64,000 nucleotides of DNA from Oscheius sp. JU75 (GCA_037178855.1 JASJZC010000007.1:1674001-1738000); one strand, 5' to 3'; counted from the first letter of the stretch, positions 46,318 through 57,953 are shown. Made by a program: numbers and translations. The notes: generated by a model from the letters alone, not told the origin.

Positions 46318-48900
46318 TCAATCGTTCCAAAATCTACTATTTTCGTCTACAAAAGCTTCTTCAATAACCTACAAGATTCATAAGGTCGTCATATGTGGTG
46401 ATGGTTTTATTACAACCGTGAAATTGCCGCATCTGGTCAATTACCTTGAGGTAGTCAATTGGACCACAATAATCCTCCCAGAAAATTTCTTGGTGAATAA
46501 ATCGGCGGATTCGGTTAATGGACAGCTGGCAGTACTGAAATAGTCAAACTCGTTTACTTGAACATGACAAAAAACAAACCAGCATTAATAGAACGCAGTA
46601 ATTCGTCTGAATTTTCACAAACCCTATTAGCTGCAGTATATGGAGGCACAAAAACATGAGGACCAAAGCATTATCACAATAGAATGTGTAGTCGGGAAAA
46701 ATTTGCTGAACACCGTTCCATTTAAAATGTAGTGCAACGTACTCCTTGTACATCTAGCATAAGCCTCTCCAATCCTTGGGTTTCCGTAAAATCCAATTGA
46801 AAAGTGTTCTTCAAACGATCATTCATGGTGAAATTTTTGAGAGAGTTGACATTCGACGCATTTGCCTTGTTCTTAAAGCGTATCTTTCAATTAAACAGGG
46901 TTTTGTACCAGGATAAGAGGTAAATAATAAATTGTCTCATTTTGTTGATCCATCTTTCCGCCCAGTATGACAACTTGAACATTAGAGGACAATATCCAAG
47001 TAAGCAGAAAAGCAAGACAGATTACAGAAACACAATACACGAGGGAAAATTTTGAGTAAGAAAGGCGTGTGGTCCTGAAAACAAACTCTTCTGGCGACAC
47101 TTTGCATACCATGACCGATAGATAATATCTGGAAAGCAGCATATTATGAGAAACAGGGTACTGTGCTTCAAGGTGACTAACTGTTGAAAAATTAGATTTC
47201 CGTTACGGTCAAAAAGCAGTCCGTTAGATACTTCTGGGAGAAAAAAATCATGGACGGTATTGCTACCCCCGAAGCCAGTGGAGCTGAGCATTGTCACAGT
47301 CGTGATTTTCTGAAATGAGTTTGCGTTTGGAAATAAAAATAGGTCGTTTGACAGATTATATCAGGAACAGACAGCTCTTAACGATTTGTTAACCTCATAT
47401 ATCACCAAGCTTCCAACGGCTGCTAGAATTGAAATAGACACTGTTCCAGCCATCAGAATGCTACAAGATCCTAGAGATTTCCATGTTCTGGTAAATAGAA
47501 TAACAGAGCGAGTTCCGAAAACGAGACCGAAAGCAGTAGCGACCAAGTTATAGATCCAACTTATCCTAGCGATATCTTTTGCTTTCACAATATCTGGTTT
47601 GTCAAGTTTCGTTGGTGCACGGAAAACACTTAAACATATTGTTCAATTAGCCGTTTTTTAGCTTACGACATGTGTTAGTGTTGTTTGTATATTCTGGCAG
47701 CATTTTACAGGGGTCGAACGAAGATTCTTGTATGAAGATGTCCGGCTCGATATTTAGAGTGTCCATAAGCAACTTTCGATTCTCTGATACGTATTCATGT
47801 ATCGGAGCTTCATCTATTTCTATCGGCCTGATGGGTAGAATACTTGGAAAAGAAATTTTTTTCAGAAAGCGGTTGTTAAATTGTCTGATGGTAACTTCAG
47901 TACTATGGGACATACACATTCCAGTGTAGTTTTTTGGAAAATCTTAACCTTGCAACGTTTTCTAACATTCATAGTTACAGTTATTGTAGACACCCTTTAA
48001 GTTGGGTAAAAAATCGAATGTGTCCAAAAGTGTTCCAACAATTTGTACTTCTCCAACACAAAGCTCGATAGAAGCAAATTTGTTCAAAATTGGATCCTCT
48101 GGTCCTAGTGGACCATCAATACATATAGATCCCATGAACAGAGAACAGTTACTTGGAATGTCGTAAAACGTGTATGCGGGATAAGTTCTTTCCAGATGAA
48201 GACATGGATCTTCTGGAATCCAATGGGATATTGAGACCAAGAAAACAACTGACCAACATCACAAGCTGGCCACATTTTTCCATAGTATTGGGGATGAGCA
48301 GTGAAAAACTCAACTTCCTTAAAGCTGACAATACGAAAAGAATCATATCACTTACTTGTCTTGAAAAACAATGATATCCATCCCTTTCCTCTTGATTTGA
48401 AGGCAAAGAGTAGGGGTCGTAGAAGCCGACATAAACTTTACCAGGTCCTTCAACCTTTTTCAACGAGTTCAGGCCTATAGTGCTCAAGTTATCTTCAGCA
48501 ATGTTAATCACATCTCTGATTCCGGATAAGTTAGCTAAAAATCGATTGCAATTAGAAACTGAAAAAACCGTGTGCTTCATCGCAAACAATTTCCTCCAAA
48601 TTGGACAAAAAAGTCAAGTTGTCAGTTGCAGTATACTGGGTTACTCGTAGACAGCCTTCTAGTCGCTTGAGCTTTGAAAAAAAAGCATGTAATGTCGAAA
48701 AAGTAGCTGTAACATTTCGGTCCAGTATAAAATGACCCTTTACAATCAAGCACTTCGTTTTTGGATGATGTTGGAGCCATAGACCTACAGGTATCTCAAT
48801 TTGGCATACTGGAAACGACCTAATACAGAAACTTCTTTAGTTTACCTTCAAGTTTCACAGTATCAAATGTTACAATAAGAAAAAGGAGCCGTAACAGCAT
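46318..48900 (-). CDS. L-domain multi-pass receptor, copy B
   Basis: Start 48900 opens signal peptide MLLRLLFLIVTFDTVKLE. Donor gtaaac to acceptor gtttccag gives VCQIEIPVGLWLQHHP. L domain 1: GHFILDRNVTATFSTLHAFF, LKRLEGCLRVTQYTATDNLT, LSNLEEIVCDEA, LSTIGLNSLKKVEGPGK. L domain 2: NCSLFMGSICIDGPLGPED, GEVQIVGTLLDTFDFLPNL. Juxtamembrane NRFLKKISFPSILP. Membrane module: YNLVATAFGLVFGTRSVILF, ILMAGTVSISILAAVGSLVI, HSTLFLIICCFPDIIYRSW, SLVYCVSVICLAFLLTWILS, a loop with sequons and LERLMLDVQG, FPDYTFYCDNALVLMFLCLH, then YCQLSVNRIRRFIHQEIFWE and DYCGPIDYLK. The 3' exon ends FVDENSRFWND with TGA 46320-46318. All phases can be satisfied. The ectodomain is probably outside the cell and binds a ligand; the role of the membrane module is unknown. 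Confidence 0.75.
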
Positions 48901-49301
48901 AAGTTGAACTCAAACAGCAAAAGATCTAACAGGATTAATGTATCTGCTTGTTTGCGAACACTTTTAACTCAATGATCACCAGCACTTGGTGAAGCACATT
49001 TTGATGAGATAAAAACAAGTGTAAGATGTTGTTATTAGATCGATTGTTCATTTTACAATAAGAAGGGCGAAAAAAAATGAAACATGGAAGATCAAGGAAG
49101 CAGAGACTCCACATGAACAGTTTTTTTTCGCTATACCGAGTTTCTGGGCACAGAATCCAGCTGCAGTTGTTTTCTAAAACACTCATATCTCTATCAGAAC
49201 ATCGTATACCTGGCAAAAAGCGAATAGAAAAACGAGAAAATTGCGAAGGTCACACAAGGCAGTCGGTCTATAGTCTTAAACAAAAAGTAAACCTTAACAT
49301 A
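48901..49301. other. Spacer between L-domain genes C and B
   Basis: About 401 bases, matching the B-A spacer in length. No coding or RNA feature is seen. Confidence 0.45.
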
Positions 49302-52063
49302 TCAAACAAGTACCCGTAACATTGTTCTGTAGTAACTTTTTGAAAAACACGGAGTGTAGTAGTCGATAAGATTTCTTGTTCGATCTTTTGGACCACAATA
49401 ATCGTCCCAATACAAATCACGAAGAAGAAAACGACGGATTCGATTGATAGAAAGCTGGCAATACTGTAAATAGATGTACGTCTTTTGTTAAAATTTAGCG
49501 TACCAAGAGTAGAAGAATCAGAATTCCAGTTCTTGGTACGACAATCTTAGCTATTTTCAAAGTATAATAGGAGATGAGCATAACGGCAAGAAAACTATCG
49601 ACAACCAAAATGTATTCGGGAAAAATGTCCTGAATCTTCTTATAAAATATATCTGTGATGCAGTGTTTCACTGGTTTCGCAGATTTCCCTAAACTAACTC
49701 ACACCGAGAACATCTAAACCCAAATCTTGGGGTCCAATAGTCGTTTCAAAATGGGACATGAAATTGATACCAGCACGACGACTCAGAGAGGGTATTTCTA
49801 ATGACGTCATGTCCGCAACATTGTTTATATTCTAAACATTTTTGTCTAATATTAAAAAAAAATACCAAAATGAGTGGTATCCAAGACACAGTCCTGTTCT
49901 TCAAGTCAATCCTGCCAGCCAGAATTTCAAAATGGCTGTTTTGGAAAAGATATCCCGTAAGAGCGATAGAAATCACCATAACTAAATGAGAATATGCTTT
50001 GGAAAACGTGGAATACAGTTCTTTATGCGCCCTGAAAGTTTGTAAAGTTCCGCAATTTGTTTTGCTAGACCACGAATGGAAAATTATGTCCGGAAAGCAA
50101 CAAATGACAAGAAAAAGAGCGGAATGTTTAACTGCTACTACGAGCCTCTGAACGTAGGAATGCCAACTTTTGAGGAAAAACAGCGTTTCCACTTGGGGGA
50201 GAATGTAGTCTTGACGAGATCTTGTGTCCAAAACGGGAATAACCCTCTGAAGAGCATGTAGTCCTTGTATTTTTACTTACCTCGTGTGATAAACAACCTT
50301 GTATTGTTGAAGCTATCGTGATCAGTATAACTATAGAGATCAGTATTCGACAAATTGGCAAGCTTTTTATTACTCCAAAGATTAGAATGAGTGCAGTTCT
50401 TAAACTGAAGAGGATACCCATACAAACATAAATTAGGTTTGTGGCATAGACAAAGTAGAGATATTCATCTGTTTCCACTCCTTGAATAGTTGCCAGTTGG
50501 TACGATTTTGAGTTCACTGAAAATATGTATTTTACAGCTGAGGAGTCTAAAAGTTAAGCGCTAGATCCATAACTTACAACATTCAGCGGTGTCTTCATCA
50601 AATTGTGATAGCATAGAACAGGCATTGAAACTTCTTTCAGGGAAGAACGAGAAAGGGTCTAAATTAAGCTCATCCACGATGTTGACTCCTTGTCCAGTCG
50701 GATAGATAGTTTGCTCGTTCATTACAATTCTTCCATTAGGTATAACACGTGGTAACGAAATGTTTTTCAGGAAGCGATTGTGAAAGAAACGAATGTTCAT
50801 ATCCATTATATGGTCTCCCCCAGGTATGCACGTTCCTTTATAGTTTGTGGTGAAATCTAAACAGGTCTCGAAAAGCATCGAGGAAACTCACAAGGGTACA
50901 ATCTCTCCAAGTTAGGAAAAAAGTCTATGGAGTCGAGAAGAGTTGCAACAACCCAGATTTGTCCTAGTATCAATTTTATTGAAGCAAACTTTTGGAGAAC
51001 GGGATCGCCTTGGGAAATTGGTCCTTTTATGCATATGGAGCCCATGAATAAAGTACAGTTATCGGGGATATCGTTGATGGTATAGAATGGGAACTTGCGT
51101 TCGAGATGAAGACATGGATCTTCTGCAAAAGAAAACTGGTTTATTTCTACCTCGTTTTCAAAACGAGCCTAATTTACATGTTTCTAATTTGAGTGTTCAT
51201 ATTCGCACTGCCGAGCCCACGTAAGTCATCAAGTGTATAGCGCAGTAGGTAAGAGCTCAACTATGGTCCCGAAACTAGGAGAGTTCGGATCCCCTGTGTA
51301 ACAAAAAATGTTTGGCTTCTTGCAAAGCATGTTTAAAAGAGGGCTGTTGCTTATTTCCTGGTCACAATCTCCAGTTCTCAACTCAAGTTTGGGCTCCAAT
51401 TTCAAACAAGCAATGAATCACTTCGACTAACCAAGGTCACAAGCAACGGGCATCGAAGACTGAAATTGTGGATGCATCGCAAAGAACTCGACTTCCTAAA
51501 AAATGTAACAGTAAAAGATTGGCCGCAATTGTCTACCTTTCTCGAAAAGCAATGTGTTTCCTCTGGCTCTGGGGGTCCAACCGGCATTGAATAAGCATCA
51601 AAGAATTGGATCCTGATAGTATTAGGACCTTCAACCTTTTGTAGCGATTCAAATCCGAGCCGATACAAGTGTTTCTCTTGAATGTTTATCGTGTAAAACA
51701 GATCGGATTTGTTCGCTTAACTTATTTGGTTTCAGTGTTAATAAAAGTACCTTGATCCTTATCACATACAATTTCTTTCACATTGGAAAGAAAACTCAAA
51801 CTGCTGGTCGCGTTATAGTTCATAACCTCTAGACATCCTTCGATCCTTTCTACTTTTGAAAACGTAGAGAATAGCACGGATTCAGGCACTTTGACGGTTG
51901 AATCCAGAATAAAATGTCCTTTCACAGTATGACAAGTGACATTTTCATTCTCACGTAGCCACTCGCCAATAGTGGACTCGATTACACATACTTTTAACGT
52001 TGAAATGGTAGGAGCAAACGATAGAACTGTTAAAAAGAAACATAGGTCGATAAACATGAACAT
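49302..52063 (-). CDS. L-domain multi-pass receptor, copy C
   Basis: Start 52063: signal peptide MFMFIDLCFFLTVLSFAPT. L domain 1: KGHFILDSTVKVPESVLFST, VERIEGCLEVMNYNATSSLS, LSNVKEIVCDKDQ, LGFESLQKVEGPN. Linker with ETHCFSRK, EVEFFAMHPQF and ACDL. L domain 2: EDPCLHLERKFPFY, NCTLFMGSICIKGPISQGD, LGQIWVVATLLDSIDFFPNL. Juxtamembrane NRFLKNISLPRVIPNG. Membrane module: ATNLIYVCMGILFSLRTALI, ILISIVILITIASTIQGCLS, a loop with LDTRSRQDYILPQVETLFFL, VAVKHSALFLVICCFPDIIF, LVMVISIALTGYLFQ, FPEYILVVDSFLAVMLISYY, GILILLLL, then YCQLSINRIRRFLLRDLYWD and DYCGPKDRTRN. Ends MLRVLV, TGA 49304-49302. The intron between the Cys linker and L2 (51123-51431) is 309 nt and contains a tRNA-like repeat; in A and B it is about 30-50 nt. 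This is the most complete of the three models. Confidence 0.78.
51236..51295 (+). repeat. tRNA-like sequence in an intron of copy C
   Basis: An A-box-like TAGCGCAGTAGGTAAGAGC (51238-51256) and a B-box-like GAGTTCGGATCCC (51281-51293) with tRNA-like spacing, on the strand opposite to the host gene. The stems are poor, so it is a tRNA-derived SINE fragment or pseudogene rather than a tRNA. Confidence 0.45.
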
Positions 52064-52795
52064 GTACTGATCGACAGGATAAACAATTAGGACAAGTTGT
52101 TTGCGATTAGTTACTAATGTAGTAATGCTATTTGCTTGCGAATTAAGTGCTGATGCATTAAAAGGAATACGGCGTAAAAAAAACACAACTCGAAAAAATA
52201 TGTTTAGATACAATAGACAAAGGCAATTAACACAGTCAAAACAGTTTTCAAAGTTGTTTAAGTTTCGAGTTTTCAAATCTCCCGATCAGTTCTTTGGTGT
52301 AGTGAAGACGATCGCTGCTACCGTGCCCTCTTTAGCTCTATGGTCTGCACCGCTGTTCACTCACTACCCTTAGGGCTGCAGACAACGTTACAGAATAGAC
52401 AAATTCAAAGGAAGTGACATGACGCAGACACACTTATATTTGAATAAAGAACTAGGGTTTATCGTGCATGATTATTGTTCTTAACGATAAAGATATGCTT
52501 GACATTAAGGTTGAAAGACTTTTCAAACACAAGCTCTTCTTGTTCCCAGCCTGATATTGAACATGCTCAGGTTGAGTCACAGAGCTGTCTGCAGTCGCAG
52601 CTTCCTGTTCTGTACCACTTGAGCGTACCGCCGCGAAGGTAACTGATCTAGACTGCCACGATTGCTAGGGAGCTCCAATGCTCTCAACAAAGAGATAAAT
52701 AAAGTAACTACTGTCACTATGCTCAAACCCACTGACTGATGTTGGACATGGCTCCGAAAAGAACATTATTGTTAACTCACAATGAAGAACATGGT
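52064..52795. other. Intergenic region
   Basis: About 730 bases upstream of the L-domain array and downstream of the small membrane protein. The + open frame at 52101-52373 overlaps the promoter of copy C and is not called. Confidence 0.35.
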
Positions 52796-53123
52796 CTAAA
52801 TCATGGGATGAATACCGCTTCTGTTGCGTGAGCGGAACCAGCAGGCGAAGAGAATCAGAAGAACGATGAGACCCGAGCAGAAAAGAAGCACGTAGATGGT
52901 GACGGCGCTTTCAGACGAGGCACTGACATGGGCGGTAGCCATGGTACAGTTCGAGTTGTGAAGAAGATCGGAGAAAATCTGTTTCGGATCCGATGTGATA
53001 TCGTTCATGCCGCTACCTGAAAATACTTTGCGCTGAGTATTGAAAGAGTTTCTAACCTTCGAATGAGTCATCATAGACATTGTTCATACGAGGAGTGGCG
53101 AGAAGAAAGTCATTTTCACCCAT
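52796..53123 (-). CDS. Tiny type I membrane protein with a possible glycosaminoglycan site
   Basis: Two exons with a 40-nt intron give 95 residues: MGENDFLLATPRMNNVYDD, then SFEGSGMNDITSDPK across the junction, QIFSDLLHNSNCTMATAHVS (sequon), one membrane helix (AVTIYVLLFCSGLIVLLILF) and a short cytosolic tail (WFRSRNRSGIHPMI). No signal peptide is visible, so it may enter the membrane by a type III/reverse-anchor route, or the first exon is missed. The acidic-flanked Ser-Gly in DDSFEGSGMND resembles a chondroitin/heparan attachment site as in nematode core proteins. A tttcag acceptor lies 11 nt before the ATG (trans-splicing). TAG 52798-52796. The family is not recognised. Confidence 0.62.
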
Positions 53124-53681
53124 TTGAGAGCTGTTCTGAAAACTTTAATAAACTGAAGAAGAAGCAACGAATGATTTAGATTCTAGAGAAGGTGGAAAGT
53201 CTACAAAATTCTGTGTCATGGTGTTTCGGTGGAAAATTTAAGAAGCTATTCCACTGGGAGGCTAGGTATACAGTTTTATGGATAAAGTAGCCGAGCAAGG
53301 CAAATAGTTATCTAGCAGATGTTCCTGAAAGGAAGTAGAAATAGGGTAAGGAGGAGAGAAGTCAGCCGCGTTGAGTCTCACCAGACGTTTTAAATGGATT
53401 TCGCTGTAATACTGTGGGCAGGGAAATGATTTCCCGCCAGCCAGAATTTCGAGAGAGAAATGAAAGATCGAGTGATCCACCTATGACTATGGATGACAAT
53501 TTGTAGATCATTAAAATCATGCGAGTCAAAATATTTTACCGTAGTGACGGTTAGTAACTTCCTGAGATTCTCTTGTACTTATAATCAAAGAATCACATCA
53601 CCAATAAAACTATAGCTATGACGGCAATCGAAGGGCAATGTGCAAAATACTGTGAACTACCTCATAAACTTTATTCGAGTA
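53124..53681. other. Intergenic region
   Basis: About 560 bases. The minus open frame at 53262-53480 has no support. Nothing else is seen. Confidence 0.35.
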
Positions 53682-55290
53682 TCATATAGAATGGACCCTT
53701 GGCACCTTCTTTTTTCTGTCTTTCTCGCTTGTACCATCCCATTGGTTCCTCAACTGGATAAAGTAGATTTGTGTTGGATCAACCGGAATTATATGGCTTC
53801 CTACACCACAAAAAGTCGTTTTAGCCAGGCTCATCAGGTAGTCACTATAGTAAATGGCTCCAATGCCAAGAGTCGGACCGTTTCTGTAAACTTGCATCCG
53901 TTATGTTGGCTTACAAACTTACGCTGCTATCATGGTGTTATAAAGACAATCACAAAATTGCGTGAAATCTTCTCCGAAATAATTCTGGAATATTATTGAA
54001 TTGGCTGGTACGAAGGCCAAGAATGTTGTCACATTAATGATAGCAAGGGTAATGAAGCCATTTTTCATGAGCTGTAAAATTGTAATTACTGCTGATCTAG
54101 ATTTTGATACCTTGCCGGCCCACAAGTTTTCTTGAAGTTGGAACTTCAAACTCAGGGAGTACTGATGTTTGGGCCGTTTGCGTCTGTCTACGAAGCTTTC
54201 CAAAATCAGCTGTGTTTTCCGCAACGAGTGCAAAAATAACTGAAATGAGCAGCGTTCAAGTCACGTCTTCTCACTTACGTATAGCCCGGTGATGGTGAAG
54301 ACGATTCCGACTAGTGCTACAGGGCACCAATGAATCCAGCCTGAAACTGATTTGTGATCAAGAAACGGTACAAAAGCTACCAAACACCCATATCGCAGCA
54401 CCAATACTGTCCTTCAAGAAACAGCAGGCGATGACTAGACAAGGTATCCATAACCGTCGCTGTTTTTCATAATCACGTATGTAGTACATAGCAAATTGGC
54501 GCTCCATTGATACCCAAAACAGGCTGAAAGTTTTCTTTGTCGAGGAATCAAAGTTCTGAGAGGGATTTTAATAAAAAAGGTAGTCTGGTCATGTTAGAGA
54601 TCAAGCAACATTAGGATTGTCAGCGATTACCAAGAAATTATATGAAATAGTTGCCGAATAACGAAACTTTGTAAGAGAAAGTCTTAGTGTGCTTTTAGCT
54701 AATACTGAACCTATAGGAGACAAACACGTGCCTATTAGCAATTTTACAAAAGCCCAGTATGAGAATTTTGATATCGTATGCTGAGATTCCGTAGACCAAA
54801 ATTTTCATAAATTGACCCACATTGTCGCAATGATTGCCAAAACGTAGCACCTGAACCATGAACAAAATACTATTGTGCGACAGTCTTCTGGAACTCCTGA
54901 AACAGAATATCCTTACATTTACGGGTATGACTACCTTCGTGGGTAAAATAACCCAATTCGTAACCAACCAAAACCATTCTTGCTGTTATACAGCCAAAAT
55001 AATGTAGTATAACGAAACAACAAATTATCTAAATGCCTTTTTCTGAAGAGTCATGAAAATTGACCTGCCTTCAAATTCACATGTATTCGGATCTTGAAAC
55101 TGAAGATGAGCAACCAGATGAACAAAAAGTAGTTTATTATTAAAAGAGCAGCCTCTAGATTGAACCAGAATCGAAGACGATCAATATTCCGTGGCACGAA
55201 GTAGAAAAGCTTCATTGTCATCGCAGTCACTATCGTGTATAAAAGTGGAGTAGAAGGCAATAGTTGTACAGCTGAAACAAAGCGTGACAA
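53682..55290 (-). CDS. Chemoreceptor GPCR, Sre family, copy 1
   Basis: Multi-exon seven-TM receptor. The first recognisable exon follows a tttcag acceptor: VQLLPSTPLLYTIVTAMTMK, LFYFVPRNIDRLRFWFNLEA, ALLIINYFLFIWLLIFSFKI. Then YFGCITARMVLVGYELGYF, the Sre hallmark MERQFAMYYIRDYEKQ (E-R-x-F/L-A...Y-x-x-D-Y-E), and a C-terminal exon RNGPTLGIGAIYYSDYLMSL with LRNQWDG near the end. In this family E-R-x-F-A...D-Y-E lies at the cytosolic end of TM3. The same C-terminal block RNGPTLGxG...LRxQWD occurs in copy 2, confirming the pairing. The 5' exon and some middle junctions (54300-54700) are not resolved. Stop at 53682-53684. Confidence 0.68.
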
Positions 55291-55669
55291 GTATGATACA
55301 GCTGGCGCATGTAAATAAATTTCTAATGTTGTTCAGATTAATTTTCTAAAATATATAGCGGCTAACATCTGGGAGAACTGCTGATCAAACGATGAACGGA
55401 AACGGGGTTCGAAAGGTATTGTAGGTTGAACAAGGTTATAAACCACCAGGCGTCCCATAAAGTGCTTCGAGATCTTCATAAATTTTTGCAATGTTGGATT
55501 GAAAAACAGAAAGCAAGCACTTTTTGGAACTAGAGGATCAAGTAACACGTTCAGGTGGTGACGTATGTTTCAGTGTTTGATATTTTCACGATGGTGGGAT
55601 AGAGAAGCTGAGAAAGAGCTACGTTTAAGACAAGCTGTTGGGTACATTTTGATGATACTATGCCAATCT

Positions 55670-56224
55670 TTAATGTTCAAGACACTTGGCTTTTGAAAAA
55701 AGTTGGTCCATCCAACATTTGTAGTGCCTACCCTTTTCAGCGACTACCTTCACAATTTGTACTTTGGAATTACATTTCCTCGTAAAAGCAGCTGAGAGGT
55801 TGAATGAAGTTCTGTTGCCTAGGACTTCCTCGTGCCCTAGTGCGCACAGTTCAAAAAATTGGCGGGCACGTCGGAAAAATTGAAAAACTCGAGATTTTAA
55901 TGTTTTGCAGCGGTTTTCCACCTCTCGCGCGCTGCTTATCGAAAAGAGAGTGATGATATAAGATAGCGTAAACCAAAAACGAAAGATATCTGTTCTCTGA
56001 AGTTCTGGAATAAAACTGGTTTGAACTTCAATACGATGGAGTCGCACCAACGGGATTTGTAGGCGGGCACTCGCTTTAAATAGTGCGAGCAGTACGGCTC
56101 TGTCGAAGGTAAACTCTAATGTTTCAAGGAACTCGGACGAAGTAATCATGTTAGAACGGTTCAAATTTTTGTGAAGATGAAAATGATGGATACTTTGGCA
56201 CCCATTTTTGCTTAAAACCATCAC
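55670..56224 (-). CDS. Uncertain open frame between the two Sre genes
   Basis: A single 184-codon open frame with no introns. It contains RSNMITSSEFLETLEFTFDR, FWFTLSYIITLFSISSA (hydrophobic), a basic stretch LKSRVFQFFRRARQFF and FNLSAAFTRKCNSKVQIVKV. It shows no recognisable domain, signal peptide or repeat. The composition changes to a GC-richer block at about 55840-56060 that looks like inserted repetitive sequence. It could be a chance frame in a decayed transposon or a lineage-specific gene; I lean towards the former. Confidence 0.2.
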   Translation of the reverse strand: MMVLSKNGCQSIHHFHLHKNLNRSNMITSSEFLETLEFTFDRAVLLALFKASARLQIPLVRLHRIEVQTSFIPELQRTDIFRFWFTLSYIITLFSISSAREVENRCKTLKSRVFQFFRRARQFFELCALGHEEVLGNRTSFNLSAAFTRKCNSKVQIVKVVAEKGRHYKCWMDQLFSKAKCLEH

Positions 56225-56528
56225 ATTTCTAGCAACTACATCTTTCTCCGCTTAAAAGATTACTTTGATTTTAAGTATTATGAAAAAGTTGGGTTCAGAT
56301 AGACTATCTACCTTCTACGACGAGCACATATATCGTGATCAGCATCATCCGGATGTTACTGTTGAGCACAATGGAGACGCTGTTTCGAAGGGTCGCTCTG
56401 CGTCGGCATGTCTACCGCTATCTCTACAAGGAAAATGCCTTCTATGCCATCTATAGTCGCTTTTGGAGCTTTCTTCACACTGACAAAACTTTTGCAGATT
56501 TTTTGAAGTACATTTATTAAAGTTTCGT

Positions 56529-57953
56529 TCATATCGTGACCCTCCTACTTGGTCTGTTATCCCACTGACTTCTCAGCTGCTCGAAGTACACCTGCGTTTC
56601 ATTCACAACAGGTGCTACTCGCTTGACTCCAAATAAAGTGCCTTTGACCAGATTGAACAGGTATTCGTTGCCCAACAGCATTCCCACTCCTAGAGTCGGA
56701 CCATTCCTGAACAAGTGGTTACTTGATGAACATTTATACTTACGCGGCAATGAAAACATTGTATAGGCAGTCACAAAATTGAACTGTCTCAAGACCATAG
56801 TGCATTTCAATGTAGGGTGAATAGGCTGGGACAAATGAGCATAATGTGAAAATATTGATAATGGCAAGTGTTATAAAGCCATTTCTCATAATCTAAACTT
56901 GGACTTTTGGTTAAAGAGAATACCAACCTTTCCACACCAAACGTTTTCTTCCAGCTGAAATTTTAAACTAAGTGTATAGCGGTAATGCCCAACTGTTTCT
57001 TTGCTACAATCCAAGATATTAGCAAGAATATCCTGGGTGCTTCGAAATGTGTGAAAAAACATCTGAGTGATAACTTAAAAGCTGAATTCTTCCAACTCAC
57101 CATACAACCGACAAGAGTAAATGTAAAGCCAGCAAACACACAGAATTCCCAGGGAAAAACGTCTGCAACATACTCTTTTTACAAGATTGGTAAGTGTTCA
57201 CCAAAAACAACAATTGTTGCTCCCATGGATGAAAAACATGTTGCAGCAGTCAGTATGAAGAAGGGTATCCAAATTCGCGGAACTCTCTCATAGTCGCGAA
57301 TGTAGTACATGGCTAACTCGCGTTCAATGGAAGCCCAGAACAATCTGAAAGATAAGTTACTGTGAATGCAGGTTATAATATTCTTTGATCTTGGCGGAAT
57401 ACGCAATGTTTTCGGGATCAAAGCGGCATTCTTGACCTCACTCATCTGCAAAGTAAAGGATCTTCATCTAGCCTACAAACTCGCAGAACATAGGAAGTTT
57501 CATGAATACTCTCTTGAACGCGAAAATATTTGGTCAGTAGTTGCGTTTTTGCACTCACATGGTGAATATCAAGCAGAAGTCGAACCATCTATACCATGAG
57601 CAGAATATGATCACTGGATTAGATTCGTATGACATGTTTGCAACAGGATTAGTTCTCTTGAGAGTTTGGGCAGTGCCAACTTCGAAAAAGTTCAACTCGT
57701 AGGCAATCAAAGTTAGGCGAGCTGCCATGCATCCAAAATACTGAAACAACATGAAAACACCCATTATCTAAAGGAACAGAAGTTGAAGCGTACATATACC
57801 GTATACCTTCAAGTTAATGTGAGCTCTCATTTTAATGCCGAAAAACAAAAATGCGGAAATCAGGAAATAGTTCATCAGGAGAAGACCGACTTCTAAATAG
57901 AGCCAAAACTCCAACTGGGCACGATTTTGGAGGGGAAAATAGAATAAGCGCAT
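56529..57953 (-). CDS. Chemoreceptor GPCR, Sre family, copy 2
   Basis: Starts MRLFYFPLQNRAQLEFWLYL, followed by TM2 (EVGLLLMNYFLISAFLFFGI) and KMRAHINLK, closely matching copy 1. Then YFGCMAARLTLIAYELNFFE, a short exon with RFDPENIAYSAKIKEYYNLH, the Sre hallmark IERELAMYYIRDYERVPRI, and TM4 (WIPFFILTAATCFSSMGATI). The C-terminal exon has SNHLFRNGPTLGVGMLLGNE and YFEQLRSQWDNRPSRR, with stop at 56529-56531. An in-frame TGA just before RFDPEN must be spliced out; a weak acceptor is needed there, so a disabling change cannot be excluded. Tandem with copy 1 in the same orientation, about 1.2 kb apart. Confidence 0.65.
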
